Below the pieces are notes generated by a model. The model ran no database searches, was not told where the DNA came from, and saw nothing but the letters and a program-made list of their open reading frames with translations. Both the position numbers and the translations under genes were made by a program. This document shows, piece by piece, positions 54,227 through 64,000 of a stretch of 64,000 nucleotides of DNA. Position 1 is the first letter of the stretch; every line of letters starts with the position of its first letter. Source of the DNA: Lunularia cruciata (taxonomy: Eukaryota > Streptophyta > Marchantiopsida > Lunulariales > Lunulariaceae); assembly GCA_948567375.1 (NCBI GenBank), contig OX419757.1, forward strand, positions 22,878,001 through 22,942,000. Reading direction: 5' to 3'.

Positions 54227-57200
54227 AAGAACAATTCCTCTCAAATCTATCAAGGCATTGCTTTGATTGTGCTTCTCAAAGGATCAAACACACAAAATGA
54301 AGATCAAGGCTGCAGAATCTAACATCCAACAAACACTCTGACTTGCACTTCAAATTTCTCCACACACTCACAAACAAAAACACAAAGTTGATACTAAGAA
54401 TCAAGCTCAAGCAACAAGCACTGCTTCACAACACTTCGCTTTATCTATTCTCAGAATTATGAGCACTGAACAACATATGACTGCAAGTACTTCCCTTCAA
54501 TACTGAAGCAAACGGCAATTCTAACAACAATACCGTTTCCTTACAACTCTTCTAACCTGCAGATCCAAAATGACAATGCACCTCTTCATATTTGCCTCTT
54601 CAAATCTCAATTCTGTTTCTTATCCAATCCGATTTCTACTTCATCATCAGCTTTCAAACCCAAACCCAAAGTAACCTCACTAACTACTACTCTACCCTTG
54701 GGTCTCATAACTCCTACATCCTCTACCAATTCTACTAATTCTCCACTCTGATCTACAATTGAGGTCTTGGGTAACCTTTCTACTACTTTATCTTCTGATC
54801 CACTCTTCTCTAAACTGTCAAATGTCAAATCCAAAGACACCTACACTCCTACTTTTGCAACTTTGGCTCTTTGTACTTCTTCTACCTCACTACATAGTTT
54901 TGCTAACTCCATCCTAATAAGGTCTAGTCTGAGACACACATTTTCCCCCACCTCTAACATCTTCCTATCTACAAAATCTTGCAGTCGGATTAAGAGATTA
55001 TTTAACTTGGTGTCCTTTGCCTTCCTCTTACGCATTTCATACACTAACAACTTTAACTCATGCAACCTTGCTTCTTTGAGTTAACACTCCACTTATGTAC
55101 TCAGCATGGCCTTAATTTTGTTGACAACACCTTCTACTTCACTAGTTTCTTCCATCACCGTAAACTTCTCCTTCTTCCTCTCTTCTTCCAATTCACTACG
55201 ATACATCTGAAGCTCATCTTCAAATTCAGCTTTCAATGCTTCCTTCTCCTTCCAATGTACAGAGAGTTGTTCCTTTGCCTCTCCCATCAACCCTCTCAAA
55301 CAATCTTCTTCTCTACTACGCTCCATCAACTCTCATTGCCAGGCCTGATCTTTCTCTGCTACCCTCTTCTTAAGGCTCTCCAACTCTTGCTCCATCACTG
55401 TAGCAATTGCCTTGGAGTGTATCAACTCGACACGCACCACTGCAAGTTCTCCCTTCAATCCCGCAGTCATTGCAGTCATCTTCTTCACTTCCTCATGATT
55501 CTTGACTAGCTCTTCCCTGGTCACCTCAAAGTGCTTACTCCAAAGAACCTGCTCAACCCGAAGTTCTTTGACCTCTATCTCCACTCTTGTCAGCTTACTT
55601 TGTAACAATGAAGTTTCGGCACTCCAGGCTTTTACCACCGCTAATTCATCGGGTACGTTGAGCTTGGCACTTATCATCTCCAACTTCTTCTGCTAACATT
55701 GCCAACAACGGGCATACTTTGGACAAATAGTCCACTCCTTTGCACCTTACATCCTTGGCTTGGACTTTGGGTTCTGACTCTTCTATATTTGGTACCTTAC
55801 TCCGAAGTCGAGATCTTTGTACCTTCAAAGTTTCCTCCTCAGAACTTTCTCCCTCTTTTTGAGTAAGGTTACTGGGTCCCACTACTACTACACTCAGTAC
55901 ATTATCAAGCATGGCCGCTTGAGGTTCTGCTCCGACTTCTTCTCCTTTCTTCTTACTGCACCGTCCCAACATGGAAACCTCGGGATTGGGCTTTTCAACC
56001 TCTTCGATTGGCTGTATCACTTGCTGCACCTCCACCTCGCCTTTGCTGCCACTACTCGATTCTTTGCTTTGTAGCATTAACTCCTCTTCTTTGCCTGACA
56101 CTCCTCCCTTTGATCCGGTTTCTCCTTCCGATTCTTTTTCTTCCTCCTGCATGACTTCCTTTGACTTCACTATCACCACCCTCGGGTTAAGCCTTGGAAC
56201 TTTCTGGGGTTGTACAATTGCAAAAAGACTCCCAGGCTTGGTCTTCTTCCATGCCCTTGGAAGGTCAATTGCTATGATCTTTTCTCTCCCACTCTCTTTG
56301 TAGTACCTATCCTCTTCTCACACTCTCTCCATATAGTATCGCTCATCTGCATCGGCTTCCTTGCGCAAATCTGGATGAAAGTGCAACCTCATTTGACTTC
56401 GCTCTTCCAAATTTGGTAAGTTCAACCCAAAATAAAAGTGCATTGCGAATGGCACAAAATAGTGTGGTGGCATATCCATTCTCCATCTTGAAATCATCTC
56501 CCCTACTCTCTAATGCATGCACTTTGCCCAATCTATTGCCTATCCCGGAACATTTGGTGAAAGAACACCGCCTATTGCATAGTAACATAGGTGGTTTGCT
56601 CTGGCTTGAACATTGCCATCATGCACTTACAATTCCTCTGCTCAAGGTCTTTATAGCTATCCACCTTCTACCCATTCTTTGTGCAGGGTTGATTGAACGA
56701 CTTCCTAACTTTGGCAGTTTCTTCTGAAGCATCACACTTTTGATAGAAGGTGGTACCTCCTACCTCTCCGGCTTCCCTTCCCAAAACTACTCTCCAATCT
56801 GCCTCCGTCCATTGAGCAGGATTCCCTCTGTTCCCCTCATGTTTCGGCCCATCCTTGCAATTGCTAGCTGCAATTTCTACCATGAAACCTGGAAAACTAA
56901 AATTCTAGTTCCAGGCCAGGAACGTGATACAAAGTCTCATCAAGACTTCGATCTGCACTATTTCTTCTTATTGATGAATTGCAAGCCCTCTCACCGCACT
57001 CTGCTTTCTCACTTTTTGGTGCCATTGTGTGCTTCCTCACTTTCCTCTTATGGAAGATCGTCCCCGAAATCCTAACCCACTCCTCTTCCTGCGGATTTGC
57101 AATTTGCATTACTTTGGGTCTACTCTAAATAGGCACCAGGTAGCAACTGGATATGGCTCCTTATTCTTGTGCACCTTGTAATTTTATAGTCCTACGCCAA

Positions 57201-57623
57201 TCAGTCACTCTTCAGTCACTACTCCTCTCAAATTTCTGATTTGGTGAAGTTGTTGCTTGTCACTATCAAGGAGTTCTTGATCCCGAGGTCATTACTTTCT
57301 TCCCCTGTACTTTCTTGATTACGCCAACTCCAAAGAAGTTTGTTACAGGTTCTTTGGATCCACTCGCACCGCACGATACAAAGTCTCTCTCTCTTTGTCG
57401 TCGTCTTTGGCTTCTTCTTCATGTCTTGACCCGAAGTCTTCTTTGGGTTTCATGCTAACAAGGCAAGTTCAAGTACTTTGCCTTATGACCCAAAGCCACA
57501 TTACCTTGGGTTTCATCTCGAAGACTCTTTTCTTTGCCTTCTTTGGTCATACAGGCGCAATCCGACTTCTCTATACACTTCTTCTTCTCCATTTTGAAAA
57601 GAAAAAAAAATGTGGGTACCACA
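54227..57623 (-). repeat. Family A L-type LTR, 3'-truncated (3' LTR of A5, fused to A4 gag)
   Basis: On the minus strand it starts at 57623 with TGTGGTACCCACA after a polypurine tract and runs through U3 with the embedded ORF, past the promoter region into U5. It is cut at 54227 before the LTR end, PBS and gag start, and joined directly to A4 gag. This mirrors the 13801-15107 junction on the + strand, with a different breakpoint. Confidence 0.82.
54607..57025 (-). pseudogene. U3-embedded ORF of family A, near full-length (A5 3' LTR)
   Basis: About 800 codons on the minus strand from ATG 57025 (M-A-P-K-S-E-K). Open segments: 56883-56668 (N-P-A-Q-W-T-E-A-D-W, F-Y-Q-K-C-D-A-S-E-E-T), 56588-56343, 56179-55646 (177 codons, acidic and Ser/Glu-rich), 55683-55333 (116 codons, coiled coil), 55329-55093, 55065-54841 (M-H-E-L-K-L-L-V-Y-E-M) and 54840-54607 (tail). 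Together they show the full domain order: globular N-terminal part, acidic middle, long coiled coil, conserved helical block, tail. Only a handful of stops or shifts separate the segments, so this and A6 are the best templates for a homology search. Confidence 0.72.
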
Positions 57624-57639
57624 TACTCCCTTCCTCAAA
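57624..57639 (-). other. Polypurine tract (A5)
   Basis: Minus-strand TTTGAGGAAGGGAGTA directly before the LTR start at 57623; same place as 13788 and 44375 on the + strand. Confidence 0.8.
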
Positions 57640-60600
57640 TGTGAGCGTCCCCGCAAACATAGACTTTGGGTGTCTTAGAAACTTCCAAGTCTATGGTCCA
57701 ATATCTCTAAACTCTCCACCCATTTACTCAAGTGGCAAAAGGATTGCCCTCTAGGTCTACAAGTTGAATGGACCCATTTTCATAAAGATGAAGAACTCAA
57801 TAAGGCCCATCCATCTCAAATGCAACTTGCCTGGAAAAATATTTGGCGATTGTTGTATAACAAAACCAAATCTCCTTTGCACATAGCCATAGGCTTGATA
57901 TGCTTATCATGCCTAACTTTCCTCTGTGCTTGTACTTCCTTTGTGGTTTTAATTTCATTGTCTCTTTTCTCTTCTAACCATATTAGTTAATGGATCCAAA
58001 GATCCTGGCTCTCTTCCTCCGACAGTTGTTCTTCGCAAAAAATCTGATATGTCGGTACTTCAAATTCAATTGGTAGTATAGATGCAAGCCATATGTCAAG
58101 AAGTATGGAGTTGTAATCTTTTTTGTCGTTTGATATGCCCACAATGTGGCTGGTAATTTTGTATCCCATTCATAGGCATAATTGACAGTCACCTTATTCA
58201 AATTTTGCAAAGTAACCCATTTTCCTTTTCTGTTAAGCCATTTGCTTTTGGGTTATAAGGAGTCGTCTTCCAATGTTTAATCTAAAAGTACTTGGTTAAT
58301 GTCTCCATTACAGAGTTTAAAAAATGTGTCCCTTGGTCACTGACCAATTCCAAAGGACACCCATATTGGGAGATGATGTTTTGAAAGATAAATTCTGCCA
58401 TGGTTTTGGCATCATCTTTGCTAGTTGCTTCAGCTTTGACAATCTTGGTAGCATAGTCCGTGCAAACCAAAATGTATCGTTTCCTTGTGACTCGGGTCAT
58501 AGGTTGAATGGGACCCACAAAATCAATTCCCCATTTCTCAAATGGAGCAAAGGGCAAAATTGGTCTCAAAGGCCATTGAGAAGTAGCCATCGGCTTCCCC
58601 ATTCGCTGACAAGCATCACAACTTTGGATATGAGCATGCGTGTCTTTGTACATCATAGGCCACCAATACCCCACCAAAAGAATCTTCTTTACAGTATTCT
58701 TCAAAGCATAGTGTCCTCCGGATGCTTTGGAGTGTAAAGACTTGATCACGCCTCCTCCTTCGTATGACTCCAAGCATCACCGAAGTACTTTGTCTTTGCC
58801 CATCTTGAATAGAATGTTGTGTTTGAGCTGGTATGGCCCCATTTTCATGAGAAAGATTGCCTTTTGCTCCGGGTCCATCCCTTCAGGATAATAGAGAGTA
58901 TGCAAATAATGATATTCTGCTGCATACCTTGTACTTTGCATTGCTATTAATTGATATAACTCTTCATCAGGGAACCGATCATCAATTTCCCACTCTTGGT
59001 CTTGAGTTTCTAACCTGGACAGGAAGTCTGCATTTGAATGCAAAGCTCCCTTCCTTACTTGTACATCATATGTGAATTCTTGTAACAACAAGATCCATCT
59101 TGCAATTTGCCCGGACAAATCTGCCTTCTTGACCAAATGTTGCAATGCGTAATGATCAACATAGAAGACAAACTCGTATTCCATTAGGTAGTGGCAAAAT
59201 TTCTTGCAGGCATATACTATTCTGAGTGCTTCTCTTTTAGTCATCAAATAGTTCTTTTCAGAAACTGAAAGTTGTTGACTGGCATAATACACCAGGTATT
59301 CCTTCTTCTTTTTGTCCTTCTGACTTAAGACGACACCGATGGCCATAAACAAAGTGTCCACATACACATGAAAAAGGAAGTCCCAATTTGGGGCCCTCAT
59401 AACAAGTGCTTCAACCAGTTTCTTCTTCAGCACCCAGAAAGCTTCTTCTTGGGTTGCTTCCCATAGATAGTCTTTGGATTTCTTTAGAAGCTTTGTAAGG
59501 GATGCAGCAAGCACCACATAGTTTGACACAAAGCGTCTGTAGTATCCGACATGTCCCAAGAAGGCTCTTAGCTCCCGGATGTTCTTTGGCGATTCCAAAG
59601 CTGTGATTACTTTAATCTTCTCTACATTGACTTCAATACCTCGGCTTGACACCTAATGCCCTAGAAGAATTCACTCCTTCATTGCAAAGAAGCATTTCTC
59701 CAAGTATAATGACAAGCTGGCAAAACTACACCTTCCAAAAGTTTGGCAAAGGTAATCCAAATGTACATCTCTTTGCCCAAATACACAAAAATCATCAATG
59801 AATACTTCCACAAATTTGCACAAGAAATCTTTGAAGATTGAATTCATCATCCGCTGGAAAGTAGTGGGAGCATTACACAAACCAAAGGGCATTTGATTGT
59901 AAGTGAAAGTGCCCCAATTGGTTGTGAATGTAGTTTTATCCTTGTCCTCTTCGCAAATGGATACTTGATTGTACCTTGAAAATCCATCAAGAAAGCTATA
60001 ACAAGGGTGACCAGCTACTTGGTCTAGAATTGTATCGGTAAAAGGCAAGGGATGATGATCCTTCCTTGTGACTGCGTTCAACTTATAGAAGTCTTGAAAC
60101 ACTTGGATCTTCCCTATTTTCTTCTTTAGGACAATGACAATAGAGGAAACCCATTCACTGCTTAAGGCAGGGAAGATGATTCTGGCCCCTAAGTACTTGT
60201 CAATTTCATCTTTTACCAAAAGGGAGTACTTCGGGTTCAAGCGGTATTGTCTCTGCCGAACCGGAACTGCATCTTCAACCAGATCAATCTGGTGTTCTCC
60301 AAATTCTCATAGAATACCCGACATTTGATTAATAGACCAGGTGAATACATATTGGAATTCTATAAATAGGGCAGTGTATCCTGCTAACTCCTCCAAAGTG
60401 ACTATCTTCGAAGTTTTTAAAATTTTCCCTTCAGTCAAGATGACATCTTGACAGTCATCTAGGTTGATGACCCCTTCAACGTGGCTTACTCGGCTTAACC
60501 CGAGGCGAGCTGCCATCAAACCCCCTTCCTCCAAGTCAGGTTCACCCGAGGTGAGGTCATATGGATCTTCGTCTTTGACATCCAACTTGTAGCATTCCAA

Positions 60601-61677
60601 GTAATTGACTTGAACTTCGTCTTCGGATTTGTCTAAGGACAAAGACGATGAGTCTTCGGATTTGTCCTCATCTTCTAACAAACTAGTTTCCCCAAGATGG
60701 GGAACTTTTGTCCAACTCAGAGTCACCAGCTTTTGGTCTTCGGACAAAATGTCCTTGAACCGTTATTTCTACTGATGCCAATCCACCACAACTTGGGCAT
60801 TGTACAACCAGGGTCCTCTGATCAAAAGAGGGTAACCAGTCTTGGTCAGTGGTCACAACACAATGTAATTCAACTTGAAGGGCATCCTTCCAATGATTGT
60901 GGTAATGTTTGACAGCATGCCTAAAAGCTGTTTCTTGGTTTGGTCTGCAAATTTCAAGACTTGGGGCATTGGCTCAAATGTATGATACCCCAGTCAATTT
61001 GCAATATCCTTGGTCATGACATTCACACCGGAACCCAAATCGATGGGTATCAATGTGATCATGCACCCTGCAATCTCCACATCAACCTTGGGAGTTCCCA
61101 GATCTTCTTGTTCAATATGATAAATAGCGGGCAGGTCCTTCTTTGACATTGACCTTACCTTCTTAAGGGCCAAATTTAGCTGCTTCTTGTACAACTTATT
61201 GTCTTCCCACAATTGCTTGCATGTAACGTTGGCATTTGTGGCTGCCAAATCCGCTACAATATTGTATTGGGGTACTCCTCCCAATTTGACCGTCTTCACC
61301 TTTGGCTTCGGGTTTGAAGTCTCTTCGAGTTCAATTTTGACTTCGGGACGCTTTAAGATGGTGACGGGATTGCTAGTGGCCTTAACCCAAGGTTCCTCAG
61401 GTTGGCCCACCTTGGCTTGAATCAGACCCCTTACTTTGGATCGGATGTCCGCCGGAAATACTAGAGGCTTTGTCTTCGTCTCCTCCTCCAAACTCAGTTC
61501 ACGAGTTGTGAGTATCACCTCCTTAAGTTCTTTCAACAAGGCTTTAGCTTTGGCTTTAGCAAGGATCTTTTCCTCCTTGGCAGAAAGAATTGCCTTTGGG
61601 CGTAGTCTCTTTACTTTTCTAGAAGACAACGAGGTCGTACTTGGGATCACACTTCTTCTTACTTGTGTGTGTCTCAA
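57640..61677 (-). pseudogene. pol: Family A pol (A5): protease, RT, RNase H, integrase; the most complete copy
   Basis: Five long minus-strand segments share one frame: 61677-60994, 60747-60307, 60240-59671, 59652-58777 and 58773-58282. Protease: P-I-D-L-G-S-G-V-N-V-M (near 61030). RT: LVKDEIDKYLGARIIFP (60222), T-R-K-D-H-H-P-L-P-F, the Q-M-P-F-G-L-C-N-A-P block and F-I-D-D-F at 59791-59802. RNase H: V-Y-V-D, M-T-K-R-E-A-L-R, V-D-H-Y-A-L-Q, D-F-L-S-R-L. Integrase: L-H-S-K-A-S-G-G-H, C-D-A-C, W-G-I-D-F-V-G-P, V-S-D-Q-G-T-H-F, and G-L-T-E-K-E-N-G in a shifted frame (58210-57983). Stops at about 59669, 59653 and 58776 and the late frameshift inactivate it. The first LIGRPWL block is damaged. Confidence 0.9.
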
Positions 61678-63685
61678 CCTTCAAAATTTCAAGGTCCGGC
61701 CATTCCCCTTCTGAGGCTGGACTCCATTCTTGAGGTCTCTCCTCCTCAAGTGTAATGCAATTTACATTTGTATCCCCCTTTGCTTGAATTGCTACACGCT
61801 CAGCGGGAGTCTGTACATATTTTACAGGCGGCTTTGGGTTTGGTAGGTGAGGGCATTGGTTGCCTGTATGGCCCAATCCTTTACAGTTTCCGCATAGGGG
61901 AATGTACCTAATTTGCCATCTTGGCTTCGGACAATTTGGAGACCAATGTCTCATTGAGCCACAATTGTAATATGCTCCGAGTGCAACATTTTGAGGTCAA
62001 TTTTGGTTGCTCATCAGTGGTCTTCATGGAGGAGCATTGAAGTTATACTCCCTTGGCCCATACCTTGGACCTTGATACGATGTGCTAGCCTGAGGCTGTA
62101 CCTCTTGGGTTTGGTACACAACCTCTTCTTCCACTTCTTGGTTCCATCTCGGAACCCAATCAATCTGCTGCACCGGGAATGCATTATGAGTGTTGCATTC
62201 CGTGTTTGCATGGCCCAACTTGCCACCTGCGGTGCACCATACGTTCAATCTACCAAATGTTGGGGCCTTTCTTTTGTCTTTAGCTCCAATAATCTGGATC
62301 TTAAAATGATGAGAGCATTGAGCTTGGTATCCGCCTTAAGGATGTACACTCTTTGCTAGAGGAGTCATTGGTATCTTACCCCCACATCTTCTTACTTGTC
62401 TTGGCTTTGATTCTTCTTTGGATTTTGAAGAAGAGGTCAAAGACATAGAGGATTCCTCTGAAGAAGAGGATGTACTGCGAGAAGCTCTCCTTCTGGGCTT
62501 CTTGCCTTTCTTCTCCCAATTTCTTTGATGGCCGGCAGAGTAAGAGTGAGCCGCCTCGTAGCGGGCGACATGTTTGAGTACCTTGTCAAGGGAAGTTACA
62601 TTCATCTCCCTTGCAAAGATTTGAATCTCTGGTGAAAGTCCTCCTAGGAACCAGGTAATGGCTTGGGCATTGGAGTAACTCACCACCCCCGATTGCTTTG
62701 AGACTCGGTTCAAGAGTGCCATGAACCGCTCAGAGTAGTCTCTCAACTTCTCCTTCTTGCCTTGGTCTAAATCATTGAGTGTCGCAAAGACACTTGTATT
62801 TTGATCAACCTCCTGGAATCATTCCAGGAAGTTGTTTCTCATGTCCGCCCAGTCTGCCGGTACAAACTCCATGTGGGTCACATGGGTGTACTAGCTCCGA
62901 GCTTTCTTTCGAAGCAGACTTGGGAAAATCCGCAGTTGATCTGCTGAGTGATGCTCCTTGTTAGCAAAGGAGATGACTTCAAATTCTTCAAGGAATTCAT
63001 CGGGGTCTTTGTCTTGTTCTGTCCCCTTATACTTTTGATAGGCATGTTGGGTGAAAGGCAATGAAGTCATCATTCGATGTGATGGGATCGGCTGGGGTAA
63101 ATTTGAACTTGACAGAACTGAGGAATTGGTTTTGGTTGGAATTGACGCCGTATTGTCAGCCCAAGGATTCCAATTTGTCAAATTCAAGATAGGGTCTTCT
63201 TTGACAATTTCTTCTATGAGGGTGTTGATTCAACCCGGTTGGATGACTTAGGCTCAACATCTTCAATGTGTTCTTCAAAATTCCTTTGGGAAAACCAAGG
63301 AATCATTCGTAGAAGATGTTGACACTCTTCTTCCGTCAGTGTCTGTGTTGTCTTTTCTCAAACAAAGTTCTGTAAGGATGCAATGTCCTTTACAGCTCTA
63401 GGAGAAGTAAGTTAGTGTACTGGGCCGTCATGCATATGTCTGGCCACTCGAGTCTTTCTTCTTCTTGGAGGAAGATAGAAATGCAAAGTAGCCTTGCCAA
63501 CCGCCTTTGTGTTTCTTGTGGTCCAGTTCTTGCAAGGCTTCTTGCACTTCGTGAAGGAGTTGAAAGTCCAACACCTCTTGTTCGGTTTTGTCAAAAGTGG
63601 AATGGACTTCCTGACATTTGTCTTCTTCACGCTGCAATGCTTGTCTTCAAACTCTCTCTTCCCTTTGTTCTCTCAATGCAGACAT
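61619..63685 (-). pseudogene. gag: Family A gag (A5)
   Basis: ATG at 63685 (M-S-A-L-R-E), in frame with segments 63637-63428, 63187-62891, 62746-62336, 62248-62024 and 61954-61619. Core blocks: L-L-H-E-V-Q-E-A-L-Q-E-L, F-E-E-F-E-V-I-S-F-A-N-K-E-like, F-M-A-L-L-N-R-V-S-K and F-L-G-G-L-S-P-E. The first knuckle is changed (CTAGGKLGHANTEC, second Cys lost); the second lies in M-R-H-W-S-P-N-C; the third is CGNCKGLGHTGNQC, intact. A roughly 10-base deletion near 61640 shifts the frame to that of pol. A6 lacks this deletion and reads through, so the frame change is a later lesion. Confidence 0.87.
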
Positions 63686-63748
63686 TCATATTGCTTTGAT
63701 ACCCAATTTCAAATTTGGCTTCATATTAGTCCACCTCTGAGATTTTTA

Positions 63749-63766
63749 TCCCCGGCAGCAGCACCA
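63749..63766 (-). other. Primer-binding site complementary to tRNA-Asp (A5)
   Basis: Minus-strand TGGTGCTGCTGCCGGGGA, three mismatches to the tRNA-Asp complement, at the usual distance from the LTR end. Confidence 0.85.
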
Positions 63767-63773
63767 AAAATCA

Positions 63774-64000
63774 TAAAACAACCCGGCAAATATCACTTTT
63801 TGTAGTAATTAGGTAAGTAAAGTTTGTTTTCATAAAGATACGAGTCAGAAATGTCCAAATATGAGGCAAATAGTAAAAATGTAGTTCTTCTTGGTTGTGT
63901 CTTTAATCTCTTAGGTAGAAACCACACGTAGAAGAGAGTAACAAGCACTAATTCATAGTCTCGTCATAAATTAGCACTCCATAATCACAACTCCATCAAA
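63774..64000 (-). repeat. Family A 5' LTR of A5, U5 tail only, continues past window end
   Basis: Minus-strand LTR tail with CTACCTAAGAGATTAAAGAC and a damaged end (GGGTTGTTTTA for GGGTTGTCACA). The rest of the LTR lies beyond 64000. Confidence 0.85.

Noticed and set aside
1-64000. CRISPR arrays, bacterial operons, rRNA genes
   Set aside because: No regularly spaced short repeats, no ribosome-binding-site/operon layout and no rRNA-like sequence. Repeats are LTRs and one degenerate minisatellite.

Overview
The window is intergenic, repeat-dense nuclear DNA of a land plant with a large genome. I see no host gene, rRNA, tRNA gene or CRISPR array. Almost every base belongs to Ty3/gypsy-type LTR retrotransposons, nested and decayed. 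A plant host is inferred from the primer-binding sites complementary to the 3' end of plant tRNA-Asp, a DLG/DSG-type protease and an F-I-D-D reverse transcriptase box, a combination typical of the Athila/Tat side of plant Ty3/gypsy elements. A fern, gymnosperm or lycophyte is possible, but the sequence alone does not settle it.

Two families are present. Family A (tRNA-Asp primed) encodes a gag with three CCHC knuckles followed by PR-RT-RNase H-IN, apparently in one ancestral reading frame. It has TG...CA LTRs of two types. L-type LTRs (about 3.7 kb) carry a roughly 800-codon ORF inside U3: a globular N-terminal part, an acidic middle, long coiled coils and a conserved C-terminal tail. S-type LTRs (about 1.9 kb) keep only the C-terminal tail of that ORF. 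Family B is a more decayed Ty3/gypsy element whose integrase ends in a PHD-finger-like C4HC3 module.

Layout on the + strand: A1 LTR plus gag start (1-3949); a minus-strand family B fragment (3950-5443); A2 5' LTR, gag and pol (5444-13800); a truncated LTR (13801-about 15107) fused to A3 gag-pol (about 15108-18771). A3 pol is interrupted by a 23.6-kb family B block (18772-42407) and resumes at 42408-44386, followed by the A3 3' LTR (44387-48127). Inside B lie a solo S-type LTR (21849-23739, TSD GTAGG), element A6 (25684-36284) and an inverted S-type LTR fragment (36285-37570). On the minus strand are A4 (48128-54226, with a solo LTR at 51898-53806, TSD TTATA) and A5 (54227-64000, running off the window).

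The inferred order of events is A4/A5, then the A1-A3 array inside A4, then B inside A3, then A6 and a solo LTR inside B. No copy looks autonomous; all gag-pol frames carry stops or frameshifts. The two observations I rate highest are the ORF embedded in U3 of family A, which lies upstream of the LTR's own TATA-like and polyadenylation signals and so would be 3' of pol in the genomic RNA, and the PHD finger at the end of the family B integrase.
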